This document shows positions 1-12,542 of a stretch of 64,000 nucleotides of DNA, in pieces. Below the pieces are notes generated by a model. It worked only from the letters and a program-made list of their open reading frames with translations. It searched no databases and had not been told where the DNA came from. The stretch's first letter is position 1. Every line of letters begins with the position of its first letter. A program made the translations under genes and the position numbers. This DNA is from Megachile rotundata. Lineage: Eukaryota; Arthropoda; Insecta; Hymenoptera; Megachilidae. The stretch is from contig NC_134989.1 in NCBI RefSeq assembly GCF_050947335.1, positions 2,349,501 through 2,413,500 of the forward strand, in the 5' to 3' direction.

Positions 1-990
1 ACGTAATAAAGTGCTTCAAGTTTGTATTCAGTATTTAATTTCGACATTTCAACTTCATATTCATTACTTTGAATGGTATATGGTACATACATGGACGAAC
101 AATTTAATTTCTTTTTTCTCTAATACATTCTAACATATAATAAAATGCTTTGAATTTGCTTTGAGCATTTGATCTTGACATTTCAATTTTACATTTATTT
201 TTCAGAATGGTACGGAATATGAACAAACGATTTGGCTCCTTCTTTTTATTTCCATTGCTGCTTTTATTCCCTTTTGCTTTATTTCATACCTACATGCTTC
301 CATTCATCTGTTCCATTCTATTTTTTCATCTTTTTTTATTCGGCAATCTGTTTCTTCCCCTATTCTTCCCTTTATTACTCCCACTACTCTTTTCAACACT
401 TCCTTCTACTTTTCTTTCTACTGCTCCTCTTACTTCCTCTTACTTCTCATTTATTCACCCTTTCTTCTGTTTATATTTTTTTTCTATATAATTCCTTTTA
501 TTTTTATTTTGAATTTTATTTTGACATTTTATTTTGAAATGCATGTTAAAATTTATATTATTTTTAGAAAACGACATTTACCCTAGATAAGAACGATACA
601 AAAATAACTGAATAATTGATAATACGTAAACCAGCTTATACCACATGACTCTTTACCTCGATGAAGGTTAACACACATTTTAATAAAAGATTCCTAAGAC
701 TTTTCATCATCGAAAATAAAAAATCTAAGATCTGTCACTTTGACCGCTCCAGTAAACCCAGTGTTAATAATCTAAAGTTATATTATTTTATTTCTTATTA
801 AATATTATAGAAAAATGTATAATTAATCAATATTGTCATGGTCAACCTATATTTTCTAGCAAATTATATTATAGCATGTAAATAATGTTCTTATTATTTC
901 ATATTATGTCCCATAAATATATCGCATGTTATTTTATATTTTACAGCAAAAAAGAGTATAGTTAATATATAATTCCATAGTCTATACATA
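1..990. other. AT-rich non-coding DNA with no gene
   Basis: No reading frame here resembles a protein. The only structured part is the pyrimidine-rich tract listed separately. Frames of about 95-100 codons exist on the plus strand only because the tract lacks purine-rich stop codons. Confidence 0.6.
229..482 (+). repeat. Polypyrimidine-rich tract of about 250 nt
   Basis: The plus strand is made almost wholly of T and C, in short words such as CTTCC, TTTTC and CTCCTCTTAC, with few purines. Two overlapping frames stay open through it and encode Phe/Leu/Ser/Pro-rich strings, which is the expected translation of a pyrimidine tract and not evidence of a membrane protein. No unit repeats exactly, so this is low-complexity or decayed microsatellite DNA. 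Confidence 0.75.
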
Positions 991-992
991 TA

Positions 993-1741
993 CAGGGTGT
1001 TACCTGTAACGCTACTCACGATTTTTCTCCCACTTGCAGCCACCTTACGAAAAAAAGTTTAGAATAAAATTTGCAGGGTATGAAGTGCACAATAGATATT
1101 AGTAAAGCAAATTTTGAAAACAGTTTGTTCTCTTGGCAAAGTCAAGTTCACCTTGGGTTTCTTAAATAGGAACATACATTTTTTTTTATTCATTGCTTTA
1201 GAGGACATCGAGACGAATTCGAAACATATATTATATTATACTTTTATTAACCTATTACTCGATTTACAGAAGTGGAAAAATGTAAAGTACTTAGCTTTTG
1301 ACTTTGGTAGGGTAACCATTATTTGGTTCCAAAGAGATCACTGAATGTAAACACGCGACTAGAATATAAGAAAAATACACTTTATTTAATTACATGTTCA
1401 AAATGTAACATATGCCGCCTTCCATCACAATAATATTCCAGTCTTTTACTTCACATTTCCACTTCTGTAAATCGAGTAATATGTTAATAAAAATATAATG
1501 TAATATATGTTTTGAATTCGTCTCGATGTCCTCTAAAGCAATGAATAAAAAAAAATGTATGTTCCTATTTAAGAAACCCAAGGTGACCTTGACTTTGCCA
1601 AGAGAACAAACTGTTTTCAAAATTTGCTTTACTAATATCTATTGTGCACTTCATACCCTGCAAATTTTATTCTAAACTTTTTTTCGTAAGATGGCTGCAA
1701 GTGGGAGAAAAATCGTGAGTAGCGTTACAGGTAACACCCTG
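993..1741. mobile_element. Foldback element 1, CAGGGTGT ends, TA target site
   Basis: Two near-identical inverted arms (about 993-1290 and 1440-1741) flank a centre of about 150 bp. The ends read CAGGGTGTTACCTG and its complement, and the element is flanked by TA on both sides (991-992, 1742-1743), the target duplication typical of Tc1/mariner-superfamily elements. Each arm carries the same roughly 76-codon open frame, on opposite strands, ending in different codons; these are arm mirror images and not two genes. No transposase is present, so it must be non-autonomous. A half copy of the same family lies at 35866-36193. The arms differ at only a few positions, so the insertion looks fairly young. 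Confidence 0.9.
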
Positions 1742-1743
1742 TA

Positions 1744-3035
1744 TTCTATTGTAAATGACAATATGTATAATACGTATTTTATACTTATTGTATGCATATT
1801 GCACAGAAAATATTGGTAAAACATGTATATTTATATCTAAGTGTTATAATTTTTTATTTTTTATTACAATTAACAATAGTTTGTTAACAGTTGCACCATT
1901 CTTCGTACACGATTCATGGCATTAATTATTTTTAATTATTATTATTAATACTATTTAAATACTACTGAAATACTGTTATGAAAAATGCATGAAAATTGGT
2001 TGACAAATTAAATCATACTACGTAATTATTGAAAATTGTTTATCCTTTTCTATATTATCTATAAATATATAAATCGGAGTTACCCCAATGCCTTTATTAC
2101 GCATGATAAATGAATTAACAATTACAAATGAAATTCATTACAAATGAATTAACAATAAATAATTTCAAAACGAATGACGCCTGAAATACTGAAAACTGTA
2201 TGGTGTTATCAGTATTTTCAAAGCATGTACCCTCAAGTCATTAAGAGGGTATTCTAGTTTACAAACTCATTTTCTTGGCATTTTTAGGAATGTATTTACA
2301 AACAAATACATTCTACAATATTAGCATCTAGCGTATATATTTATTTATGTTTTAAGAATGTTCACAATTTTTTCTACGAGAAAATAATAAAAACTAACTA
2401 AATTATGTATTATTGAACAAGGTTCCTTTTTTAAAGAAAAGGCCAACATGATTCTGATTATTCTGTTTATCTGAAATGCAAACATTAAAAGAAGTTTTGA
2501 TTAGTACGATTGTGATTATGGTATGAACTAGAATGAAAAGAAATCAGAGAAAATGTATAAAATGGCGGCACTTTGAGTTTTAAATATAAATTCAATTGAC
2601 TTTTTTTCATGTTTAGCAAGCTAAAATAAATAGTAAAAATTCTTTCTTTTTAATAATTGTAATTCAGATGATAACGACATATGCACTGAAGATGTATGCC
2701 AAATTGGAAGTTAATCGATCGTTTACAGTTTGAGATATCACGTCAGTCATGTAATAAGATGTTGTATCGAGGAAAATGCTATTAAAGTTTCTCCTATCCG
2801 TTATATGAGAGTTGTATGGTCGCATTCCGCGGCATACGTATCATCGGTAACTATATGTAACTTTGTCTATTTCGCGAATTTGAAAAAATCCTTTTACAGC
2901 TTCACGTCTATAAATGTCTATTTCTAAGGACTGCAAAATGAAGAAATATATTTTTGTCAAGGGTTTTTGTTAAGGACTATGATTTATATATATTGAAATA
3001 TACAAAAGGGTCGTGAAATGCAGATATAAAATTAT
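1744..3035. other. AT-rich DNA, no gene seen
   Basis: I see only short frames and no recognisable repeat family. A local A/T-rich duplication of the type AATTAACAATTACAAATGAA occurs around 2110-2160. Confidence 0.5.
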
Positions 3036-3740
3036 TATACGCAGAAGTGTAGTCGACGCGTCCGATCCGCGTGATCGCCAGGAAGAGAAGAAAGAACTAT
3101 GCAACGTGCAACGACACGAACACCAAAAAAAACAAAAGAACATTGCAATATCGATATTAACCTTACCACGCGATGATTGCCGCGTATTTCGAACGAACAT
3201 ATTAACAGTTTTAACTGAAATACCCCCTTAAGCGAAAATTTTCCGCCGAAAAACTCAATCACCATTGAAAATTGCACCCGGTCCAAAAATTGGCTCTCTA
3301 AACGGTTTCTCAATATCCATGGTCAATCTTTTCCATCGTTAGCCTCCGATCGTTCCATAAACGAAACCGTTTTCGCGTGTCTCGTCACGCAATCGTTTTT
3401 CGCATCTTCCGGTAATTGGAACCGCGTATCGATGGTCGAACCACGATGACCGAGTATAAAATAGCGGAGACAGCGCAGCCAATTGTCCAAACCGACGATC
3501 CAGAAACAGATGGGACCCGATGCCAGCTGGATGGTCACAATGTACGGATATATGGATGGTTGCTCAGGAACGGCGTAATTACGGTAACGAGTGGAGGAAA
3601 TTCGACCATGTCTGCGATGAAATGTTTGGTTCCCTTTAATCCTTTCGGCGCATATACATGTCCTTGAAAACCGGCTATTAACGCGTTAACTGTTGCGATA
3701 GAAATCCTCACAGGGGGCCATTTTGTTCTTAATAAAATTT
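3036..3740. other. CpG-richer island, function unknown
   Basis: Base composition changes sharply compared with its flanks: CG dinucleotides become common (for example around 3055-3075, 3350-3420 and 3640-3690). Several frames of 70-90 codons overlap on both strands, which argues that composition and not selection keeps them open. None of the translations resembles a family I know. It may be a regulatory or conserved non-coding block, or an old exon, but nothing seen decides this. Confidence 0.35.
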
Positions 3741-4640
3741 GTCGGGATTTGGAATTCAACCTCCATAATTTTAGTTACGAATAATTATGATAAATTTAAC
3801 AATAATTTTTATAAGCTGTATATTATTAACAATGGAATTTAATTTTGGTTACTAGAAACCGTTATCTATGTACACTAGAAGTCCCAACCAGAGGTAAATA
3901 TGTCAGGATTTGAAATTTAACCCCCAACAATTTTCTAGCAGATGTCACCACTGTTATTCATAAAAAAGTATGTAAAGTTATAAGATGAAATATTTTTGGT
4001 TACAAAAACTATTATGAATTTAACAAAAGTTTGTGTAACCGATAGTGACCATTATTGATGGTAGAGTTTAACTTTGGTTACAAAAAATCGTTATCGATGA
4101 CCGAAGTTTAAGTATAGTTACCATTAATCGATATAAATGACCTAATTTTTGTAGGTTATTAGTAACCACTATCGATTATCAAAATTTCATTTCAGTATCA
4201 ATGACCATTATTAATTGACGGTAAGACTAACGAGTATCGAGAGTAAAATTTTTTCTAGTCATAATTGACTATAGTCATTCATAAAGAAGCACTTTTTTCT
4301 CATTCACTTTTAAATTTTACCAATAACATCACAGAATAAATAAAATCAGAGAAATCATTAGATCAAATGCAATAAAAAATGTTCGACATCGGTATTAGTT
4401 AAGCGGTAACCAAAATAAAATTTTCGTCATCATTAACAGTTACTAACAACTAACAGAAATTTGAATCATTTGCATTGATTAACAGCAATGAAGATTAAAT
4501 TTCCTTCATTTATAACGGTTTGTCCTATTCGAAATTAATTACCGTTATTAATAATGGTTTACTAATGATAAATGAAACTCTAAGGTAATGATTTACTAAT
4601 AGTTAACAAAAGTTACATAATAGTCATTATTAATCAGAAC
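3741..4640. repeat. Degenerate repeat region rich in GGTTAC/TAACCATTA words
   Basis: Two segments start with a similar phrase about 162 bp apart (GTCGGGATTTGGAATTCAAC near 3740 and GTCAGGATTTGAAATTTAAC near 3902). The following 700 bp repeats variants of TTTGGTTAC, GTTATCGAT and TAACCATTATTAATGG many times in both orientations. It looks like a heavily decayed satellite or tandem array; I cannot define a clean unit. Confidence 0.4.
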
Positions 4641-5255
4641 AATTAAGAATTAACATATCTTAATCACGTCATATTTTACGTCATTGTGAAATTTAATAAC
4701 AACTAATTTCTGCGAAAATAAGAGTAATTTTATGATCAATTCCCACAATTTGAGAAAGAAAACTGTTATTTTAGATATTTTCATTTTACGACTAATAGAA
4801 ACTTTGTTACACACGAACTCCTACATAATTGGGTTAAGCCATAATGCTATACAGAAGCTTATCCTCTTACGACTTCAATTTCTTTCTTTGCAACTTCTTT
4901 CTATTTCCATGTATTTTTAAAATACAGAATATTCCACATATTCTGGTACAAGTTCCTGCATGACTCTGCATGTAAAATGAAATAATATGTTTTCATATTT
5001 GCTTTCGTTTTTGATAAAATTCAATTTGAAATTTTTTTAAAATATTTATAAAGGAGTCTATTTACAGCAATGAAAATGACAATTTCAATCAGAATTTGTT
5101 TGGTTAACTCAACAATTAACAGATATTATAGGTTAATAACATGCTTCAACGGTTTCAATATAGATATTTATTAATTTATAATATTCCTCACTCATAAAAT
5201 TAAAAAAAATTTGTTGATCACTTACTGGTTGCAAGCAACTTTTCTTACAAATATA
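4641..5255. other. AT-rich DNA, no gene seen
   Basis: A chance 62-codon frame (4732-4920) is hydrophobic and AT-driven. No repeat or gene is supported. Confidence 0.5.
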
Positions 5256-5852
5256 GAGGATGATTTTGAGAACTGGGACAGGTTACTATTCTTTTTCAAG
5301 TAAAAGTAGAAAAAATGATAGTGGATAAAATCATATTGTATATGTCCTAACTTGTTTTATCTGCCAAATGCATTTGCACTTTATTTTATAATGCAACCCA
5401 ATTTTTTTGTTAAATCAATCGATTGTATTTTATTACAATAAACTTGCATTAACATTTAAACAATGCATTTTGATACACTTCTTCAAATCGTCAACTGATA
5501 CAAATGGTCGTAAATTCGCTGTATTTTTTAGACAACTCTGAAGAAATAAGTTTGATGGATTTAATGTAATAGAAAATATAAAAACGTATTAGAAAATCTT
5601 TAAAGTGCAATGGTAAGTACCTATTGTAATAATAACTTACGACATAAATGTCAAACATTTCGCAATGTATTGACATTTAGATGACCTTGGATTAGTACTT
5701 TTATATACAGGATAATAAAAAGGATCGATTAATTTAACAAAAAAATTGAGTTACATTACAGAACATAGTTAGGATATAATATCATATGATACTTTTTCTC
5801 ATTTTCACTTAATAAAGAACAGTAACCTGTCTTAATTCCCAGAAGCACTCTG
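5256..5852. mobile_element. Foldback element 3, old and diverged, TA-flanked
   Basis: The segment 5256-5450 is the approximate reverse complement of 5698-5852. Shared blocks include GACAGGTTACT, the AATTTTTTTGTTAAAT stretch and ATCGAT-like words. The right end reads CTTCTGGGAATTAAGAC when read inward after ACAGAGTG, resembling the CAGGGTG-type ends of the better-preserved foldbacks, and TA lies outside both ends (5254-5255, 5853-5854). Arms look only about three-quarters identical, so it is older than foldback 1. The 61-codon minus-strand frame at 5491-5676 spans centre and arm and is not a gene. Confidence 0.65.
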
Positions 5853-5929
5853 TATTAATGTCTTTTTCAAATTCAATTTCTTTTTAGAATGTAGTCTCAT
5901 ATAAAAAATTGATATCACAGTTTTTAAAT

Positions 5930-6065
5930 TTCTCATTTTTGAATTTTTATACTCCCAAATCCCTAGATCCCAAATTCATACATAGATCATCAAATCCTTT
6001 GACCCCCAAATTCAAAGATTCTCATATTTACAAATTGTGAAATCCCCAAAAATCCCTAAAAATGA
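5930..6065. repeat. Low-complexity CCCAAATTC/ATCCC-type repeat
   Basis: Short imperfect words such as CCCAAATCCC, CCCAAATTCA and AAATCCCCAAAAATCCC recur every 10-25 bp. The same style of phased A/T and C-run DNA returns at 10.1, 11.2, 17.9 and 45.5 kb. Confidence 0.55.
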
Positions 6066-6540
6066 CGGATGTTAAAGATGTGCATCTTTAGTTATGATAT
6101 TTTTCATATGGAAGCCAGATTTGTTTTCGACTGTACGTTTAAGATTACAACGTGAGACACTACGAGCGACCATCATCGCTTTGTTGAAAAATGTGCAACT
6201 CGGCGACACGTGTCGTACGAAAAAAAACCTACGATACGACTAAATATGGACATTCCTACTGTTAAACTCTTATAACTCGACGATGTAGAAACCATACTCG
6301 TCCTTAAAAATAGCTTGAGGTCACAAATCAGTAACTAATCAAACCCTTTTTATTTTTCCCCGACTATCGGTGAACTTTAGTTTTTTAATCGCTCCCAAAC
6401 CTGAGTTATCCTAAACGTTGTTAATCCCTGAAAGAAGACACCATCATATGTGAGCAAAGCGTATGATTCTCTATGTAATGAACAAAAATGTGTATGTTGA
6501 TACGAGATAAAAATTAAAGGAAGTACGACGAAATTGTTTT
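6066..6540. other. Unassigned DNA with a CpG-richer patch
   Basis: A patch near 6150-6310 has higher CpG content and the phrase TTATAACTCGACGATGTAG, similar in style to the TATATCTCGAAAAC phrase of repeats elsewhere in the window. No gene is supported. Confidence 0.35.
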
Positions 6541-6544
6541 TACA

Positions 6545-6665
6545 CTAAAGTATGTTGCACAAAATATTTATTTTGATTTTGTTTCCTTTTTACATAACAA
6601 TGTTTCATCGCATGGGCTTTCCAATCCTGATTTTAAGTGTACGAATTCTTACATATGTCTTTCTA
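6545..6665 (+). repeat. Dispersed repeat, copy 1 of an inverted pair
   Basis: This segment contains GCACAAAATATTTATTTTG, then CATCGCATGGGCTTT and TGTACGAATTCTTA. The reverse complement of 8680-8790 carries the same blocks in the same order and spacing, at roughly 85% identity by eye. The pair could be the ends of a 2.2 kb element or two independent insertions in opposite orientation. Confidence 0.75.
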
Positions 6666-8679
6666 TTATAAACAAAAAATAAAAATCTTTTCAAAATATT
6701 ACATTATATTAAAGTTTCATTAAACGTCGGGAAGGGAACTTGGTTAACATTCCTTGTGAATAGTTCTCGTTGTTTCATGCTGACGCGTGCTATTGTATCA
6801 TGTGTGCTGTTTGATCAATGAAGAACTACTGTACACTTGATTCATACTGTTTTAGCCAGTAGTACCTGTGATCGATAACATTTGTTTGGACATTCTGGTT
6901 ACGTAGCAACGTTGCGGCCTGGTGATTTCGATGAATGTCTGACAGTAAAGTCATTACTCGCTCTTAAGGATTTCTTTGAAATTTCTTTGTTAGTGTTGAC
7001 TTAGAAGTACCATCTTTAGACATAATTAACTATTCTACTTTTTTAATATTTTCCTCACAACAGAAATTAAAAGCTATTTTAATTAACTTTTAATTTTTAA
7101 TTATTTTTTATTTTTTATTTTGTTGATAAGTATCAACTTTAAAATTTCATATTTGGAGAACTTGACAAGTTTTGATGATATTATTATTTTTCTTTTATTA
7201 ATTGCCGCTACAGCCTATTTCGCTGTGTTTAAACGTCACGTGTATAACACTATAGATTTAATTACAAAATATTTATTTAAAATTATTGTATTAAATGGCG
7301 GGTCCGTAAGGTTTTTCAAGTGTCAAGGGTTAAATATGGATCATAGAACCGATTTATGTAACATCCAATATGCAGGTCCATTCAAAGTTTAAAATACAAA
7401 TCTTTAACAAATAATTATATTTTTGTTCTTGTATACATCGACTGTTCAGAAGATTATGCATAAAGAAGAATGTAATATACAAAGAAAACACATCATTGAA
7501 AAGAAATTTATTTCTATATTAAGTATTTCAATGTGTTAAGACCCGTTTACTATTATTAATTCTTGTTCATCTAAAAATTTTAACCGACTGAAAAATCCTA
7601 ACAGCATGTCATTAAAATATAAATCCTCCGAAGGCAAGACAAAACCATTTTATAACGTATACCGTTGCACCGCGTTCGACCATATATCTTTATTCAGACA
7701 ACAAAAATGCTGGCTGTTAAAAAGCGATTAGTTCATCTGGAAAATTTCGAGGACAAACTGTGAAATCATCCTTTTCTTAACTTAAATTTGCGTCGAGCGC
7801 AATCCTTACCTTCATCGTCGGGACCAATCGACACTACCCAAATTTTCTCTCGCTGTATTAAATTAATCGTACTATCGCCCCTCTTCTTCGCACAAGTTTT
7901 TTAGAGAACTCTATCAAATCTTAGCAGAGTAAATCAAATTACCAACAAAAAGATTTGTTATTCCGATTCGCCACCGAAATATTAGAAGAATAAATAGATT
8001 TATTTGGCTAAAAATTAACTTTTTATTTAATTTCTTACTAGAGCACCGTTAACTCAAACATCGGAATATAACATAATGTTTAATTTAAATTATGTTACAA
8101 ACTGTTTATTTTTCTGGTACAATATTTCAACATATAAGAATGGATCTATCTAAGGAAAAATATACCATCACAGTTAAAACGACAATATTATTCTTGAAAT
8201 AACTAAAAATTTATTATGTATAGAAAAGTCATTACTATTACATGATGGCTGCTTAATAACACATAATTGGCATGCATAAATTGTTTTCATATTCTATAAA
8301 CAGCAGATGAATTTAGGTCTTCTGTTTTTCATAATTCAGTTTATATATTTTATAAATTATGCTTGCATGTACTTTTAGTTAATTAAATTTAGGTAATATA
8401 ATTCAATAAACTATGTGTTTATTAACGTACTTATGTAAACTAAAATTACGAAGAAATAACTACAAGAGCTCCACTTAGATATTAATTTGCTTTTGCAAGT
8501 TACCAGTTCATTCTGTATATGAATGGTTACTAATTAAAAAATACTATTATAGCGAATGCAAATTCAACAATTTTCTTACATTTTCTAGTAACACAATTTT
8601 AATACAGTTTTTACTATCTGAAATAAATTCTATTATTCTAATATTTTACGATACCTATTTTCTGCACAGAAAATACCTA
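6666..8679. other. DNA between the two inverted repeat copies, no gene
   Basis: If the flanking inverted copies are termini, this is the interior of the element, but it holds no frame above 90 codons. The 90-codon plus frame at 7120-7392 is AT-rich and unrecognised. CpG-richer patches occur at about 6770-6970 and 7660-7880. Confidence 0.4.
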
Positions 8680-8790
8680 CACGCATATAAGAATTCGTAC
8701 ATTTAAAATCAAGGTTGAAAAGCCCATGCGATAAAACATTGTTATATCATACAAAATAAATATTTTGTGCAATATTACACATTTATTGTG
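8680..8790 (-). repeat. Dispersed repeat, copy 2 of an inverted pair
   Basis: This is the reverse complement of 6545-6665, with the same GCACAAAATATTTATTTTG, ATCGCATGGGCTTT and TGTACGAATTCTTA blocks. Homology fades within about 20 bp outside the shared part on both sides, so the terminus is not exact. Confidence 0.75.
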
Positions 8791-8799
8791 TAAGGAAAA

Positions 8800-10100
8800 C
8801 AGCATTGAATACAAAAAAGATATCTAAAATTGTTTTTATTAAACTCAAAGTTATTAACATATAACAATCTACTGCATAGAGTTTACGAAGATAATTGTAT
8901 AATTCGAGGGTTTAGATTCACATAATTCTAAATAGAATTGTGTAAATTAGAGTCAAGCGACGCTACGTCTAGTTAGCTGTCCTTGACTTCAATATATGTA
9001 TTTCACAAGATCAAAACGTTGTCTCTAAAAGCTTTGAAACTATTTATTTTTTTATAATAACATTTTTACAGCCGGAATGTACGAATCTTGTGATCGTAAA
9101 TCTGTTATTAACACAAAATGTGTATTTTTGAAATTAACGTTGTGTGAACCCTAGAATTGAAGAAGGAATTAAAGTTGCCAGCAGAGATTTGAACGCGTGC
9201 ACAAAGATGAACTTTTGTAACTTTTTATCGCGTAGGCAAAACTCCACACAGATTAAAAAAAAAATTGTTTTGCAACAGGAAAGACAAATCCAATCGAAAC
9301 TATAATGATCAATATCTTTTCAATTACTGATCCCGTTTAAAACAATGCATTGTGAAACTCGTAACAACTCGATCTATCAATTGTTAAAAGTTCATTAAAA
9401 TCTGGAATACCTGTCAGGGTATAGGAGTGATTTCCTTGTTAGATTTATCTTCTACTGTATATAATACTTAACATTTACGTGATTCAGCTAGTGAATCGTC
9501 GAGATTCTGAGAAAAATTATTTCTGACTTTACAGTCACCGTGATCCCATCGTCGCCCACGCTAAAACGCATCAACGAGGGATTATTCTGTTCGCGATCCA
9601 AGGGGATCACGAGATGCCGTTTCTGGGTTGTAGAGGAAATCACAGAAGAAAGGTAGATTAATCAGATTTCACCTGAGGTCGCCCACGGAATCGTGAGACA
9701 GGAATCGTCGGGAATGTGTCGAGTAGTCGCATAATCGTGCGAAATTATTGTCCATGGAAAGCGTAGCCTAGAATCTCGCATATTTGTACGTGTGTACGGG
9801 CCATGAAAGCAATATAATCTGTTTGTAAATTCTGGGTTACGTTTGATAATAGCGTTCTCACTGAACGTCGCTATTAAGCTGTGTGATAAACATGATTAAA
9901 AGAATAACTGTCATATTCGAGCGGTGGTAGTGATGAACAGCGTGAGACTATAAGTTATATAAGGTACTGAAAAAATTGAAATATGTAAAAAATTCTTAAT
10001 ATTATGATTTTAAAGTTTATATTACCTTAGATCATAACGCTTATAACAAATTCGAAAAATTCTTATTATACAAAATAATGTTTTCAAACATACAAATTTA
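8800..10100. other. Non-coding DNA with CpG-richer island at 9530-9790
   Basis: The island has many CG dinucleotides and words such as CGTCGCCCACG and GGGGATCACGAG, contrasting with AT-rich flanks. No open frame of useful length crosses it. It could be a conserved regulatory block, but this is not demonstrable from one sequence. Confidence 0.35.
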
Positions 10101-10480
10101 GGAATTACCCAATTTCTTAGTTCTCAAATGTTTAGATTTCCAACTGTTCTAATTTCTAAGTGCCTAAATTTTTATATTTCCAAATTCTCTAATTCCTAAT
10201 TTCCTAAATTTTTAGACTTTTAAATTTGCAAACTCTGAAATTTCTCAATTCTCGATCCATAGAGCTTGTTTAGAATTCAGTGTCACCAAACGATGTTATA
10301 AACTTTTTCTACATTGAGATTCACAGCTACATGTTGCTTGTTCGCGATTTCTAAATTTCCACACTCTGAAATTTCTAAATCTCTAAATATTAAGATTCTC
10401 TTAAATTCTTAAATTCTCCAAACTCTCAAATTTTCATATCTGAAAACCTTTTAATCTTCTAGTTTACAAGTTGCAAAATT
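10100..10480. repeat. Low-complexity TCTAAATTTCCAAA repeat tract
   Basis: Imperfect 9-12 bp words such as TTTCTAAATTTCC, CCTAAATTTTTAGA and CCAAATTCTCTAATTCC recur throughout. Homopolymeric A and T runs alternate at roughly helical spacing. There is no coding signal. Confidence 0.6.
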
Positions 10481-11209
10481 ACTTGTTTCAAGTCCTTTAA
10501 ATTTAGCTTCTATATTAATTTCATGATAGTGTTTGGATAATACGAAATTTAAAACATTTTAGCCATCATATATTATTTTTTTGTTGCATCTCAATATTTC
10601 GTTATATGTTCGTATCATGATTCATTATATGTTCGAAGAAAAATTTCTTCGGACCATGTTTGTACAAAACATTTTCCTCATTTTTATTCATTAAATACAC
10701 AACAGAAGTTTGATCAAAAAGTTATGAAATATCTCATATGTTGTATCGCTTCATGAATCATTGATAACATAGTCTTCGCTGGATATCTGTAGACGAAAAT
10801 CGCGTTTATACACTATCGATTACTGTACTTTCCATCACAATTACTTGACAGAGTCAGATAACTGAGGGAGATAATAGGATTGATGGAAGCGAATATTCCC
10901 ACAGCTAACATTTATGAACATGAACACAGCCATTAATCCATAACAAGATCTGTCAGTCTAACCTTAAGTAAATATGATAGTCGATTATACGAATAGACTG
11001 GAAATAACATACATTCAATACATTCATTATAATGTACTTATAATTTACCAAAAAAAATATTACTACTAAATAAAATTAAACATCGGGAAATCAAATTTTA
11101 TAAAATCAACTATGGCTGTGGATGAACATACAAGTGATATTTCTTACGGACGCTGATAATTATTTAATTTCTTAAATACAGAAGAAATAAAGTCTTGAAA
11201 TGTTTTAGT

Positions 11210-11760
11210 TTGGAAGTTAAAAAATTTTAAATCTTAAGATTTCTAAAATAAATTTATTAAATTTTTGAAAGTTTACAACTTCCTAAATTTTCAAATCTCT
11301 AAATCTTCAAATTTCTAAATTTCTAACTTTTTACACTTCTAAATTTCTAAATTTCCAAACTTTCAAAGGCTAAACTACTGAATCTCTAAATCCCTTAATA
11401 CTTAAATTTCTATATTTCCAAGATTTCAAAGGCTAAACTACTGAATCTCTAAATCCCTTAATACTTAAATTTCTATATTTCCAAGATTTCAAATTTTCAC
11501 AGTTTATAACTTTTCGGAATATTTAATTTAAAAATTTTTTAATTTAGAAGTTAGAAGCGTGAAAATGTAATATTTTCATATTTTTAAGCTTTCTAAATGT
11601 ATAGTTTGGATATAGGAATAATTCTTGATCTCTAAATTTCCTGATCTTCAAATTAGTAAATATTCTCATTTTCGCATTTACAATTTATCAAGTTGCACAC
11701 TTTTCAAATATGAAAATTAAAAACTTTGAAATTTACATGAATTTCCAAAATTTTTAGACT
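11210..11760. repeat. Low-complexity AAATTTCTAAATTTCC repeat tract
   Basis: This is the same type of DNA as at 10.1 kb. It contains an exact 63 bp tandem duplication, listed separately. The repeat words run on both sides of the duplication, so slippage in low-complexity DNA is the likely origin. Confidence 0.6.
11361..11486. repeat. Exact 63 bp tandem duplication
   Basis: The 63 bases starting TTTCAAAGGCTAAACTACTG at 11361 are repeated without any difference I can see from 11424 to 11486, and a third copy starts but departs after TTTCAAA. Perfect identity implies a recent duplication. Confidence 0.92.
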
Positions 11761-12542
11761 GCACTATGAGGTATGCGTGAGCTCTTCGACAGGAACTTAT
11801 TTTGTCTATTCTAATCAATATTTATTTTTATCTGCTGGTAAATATAATGCTATATATTTCGTATCTCACTGGTATCAATGTTATCACTGTTAATACACCT
11901 TGTGTATTTCTAACCTAATCAAGGTCATATATCATTCTTATTTTATAATTTCTTGTAATTTCAATATATACATATGTATAGTGGTGTTCAAGATAATCTG
12001 CAGATCATAACGTGGGTTTTGTCATATGTATATTTTATATATTTCTCAATTACCAAATGCAATTAGTATCTAACTGTCATCAAAATGGAAGTAGATTAAC
12101 TTGTACTGCCTTTTTCTTAAACAACAATTGTCTTTCAAAATCGTTCGAGTTGTATCACAAACATTTTAAAGTATTAAAAAATAATAAACAATAAATTATT
12201 ATTAAAAATAAAGTAAATACTGTTTATATAATTTTTTCAATTACATATTCTGTAATTGCATACAATACAATGTTATTATACTTGTAAATTTGGTTTTTAT
12301 TAGTAGATTATTTATGAATCTGCTCATTAGAACGGCTTTGTCTTCCTATTAAGTAGGATAATCGACGTTTCATTGTATTCATCATTTTCGACAAACACCT
12401 CGTGATTTGAACATTCTGCCTCGAACTACAAAGCCTCAGAAGCTTCCGAGCTTCGTACATGAAAATTTGAGCGAGATTTAAAGGAGGTCCTTCGAAACAG
12501 TAGTAAGAGAACGACAAGGCTTTCAGCAAGATCTGACACGCG
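11761..12542. other. No gene seen; CpG-richer patch 12310-12545
   Basis: A 73-codon minus frame (12308-12529) crosses the patch but has no recognisable domain. The rest is AT-rich. Confidence 0.4.

Noticed and set aside
207..537. Two overlapping open frames of 94 and 101 codons, hydrophobic
   Set aside because: They are translations of a pyrimidine-rich tract. Phe, Leu, Ser and Pro dominate as expected, and two frames are open at once.
1114..1620. Mirror-image 76-codon frames that look like a conserved gene pair
   Set aside because: They are the two arms of one foldback element read on opposite strands.
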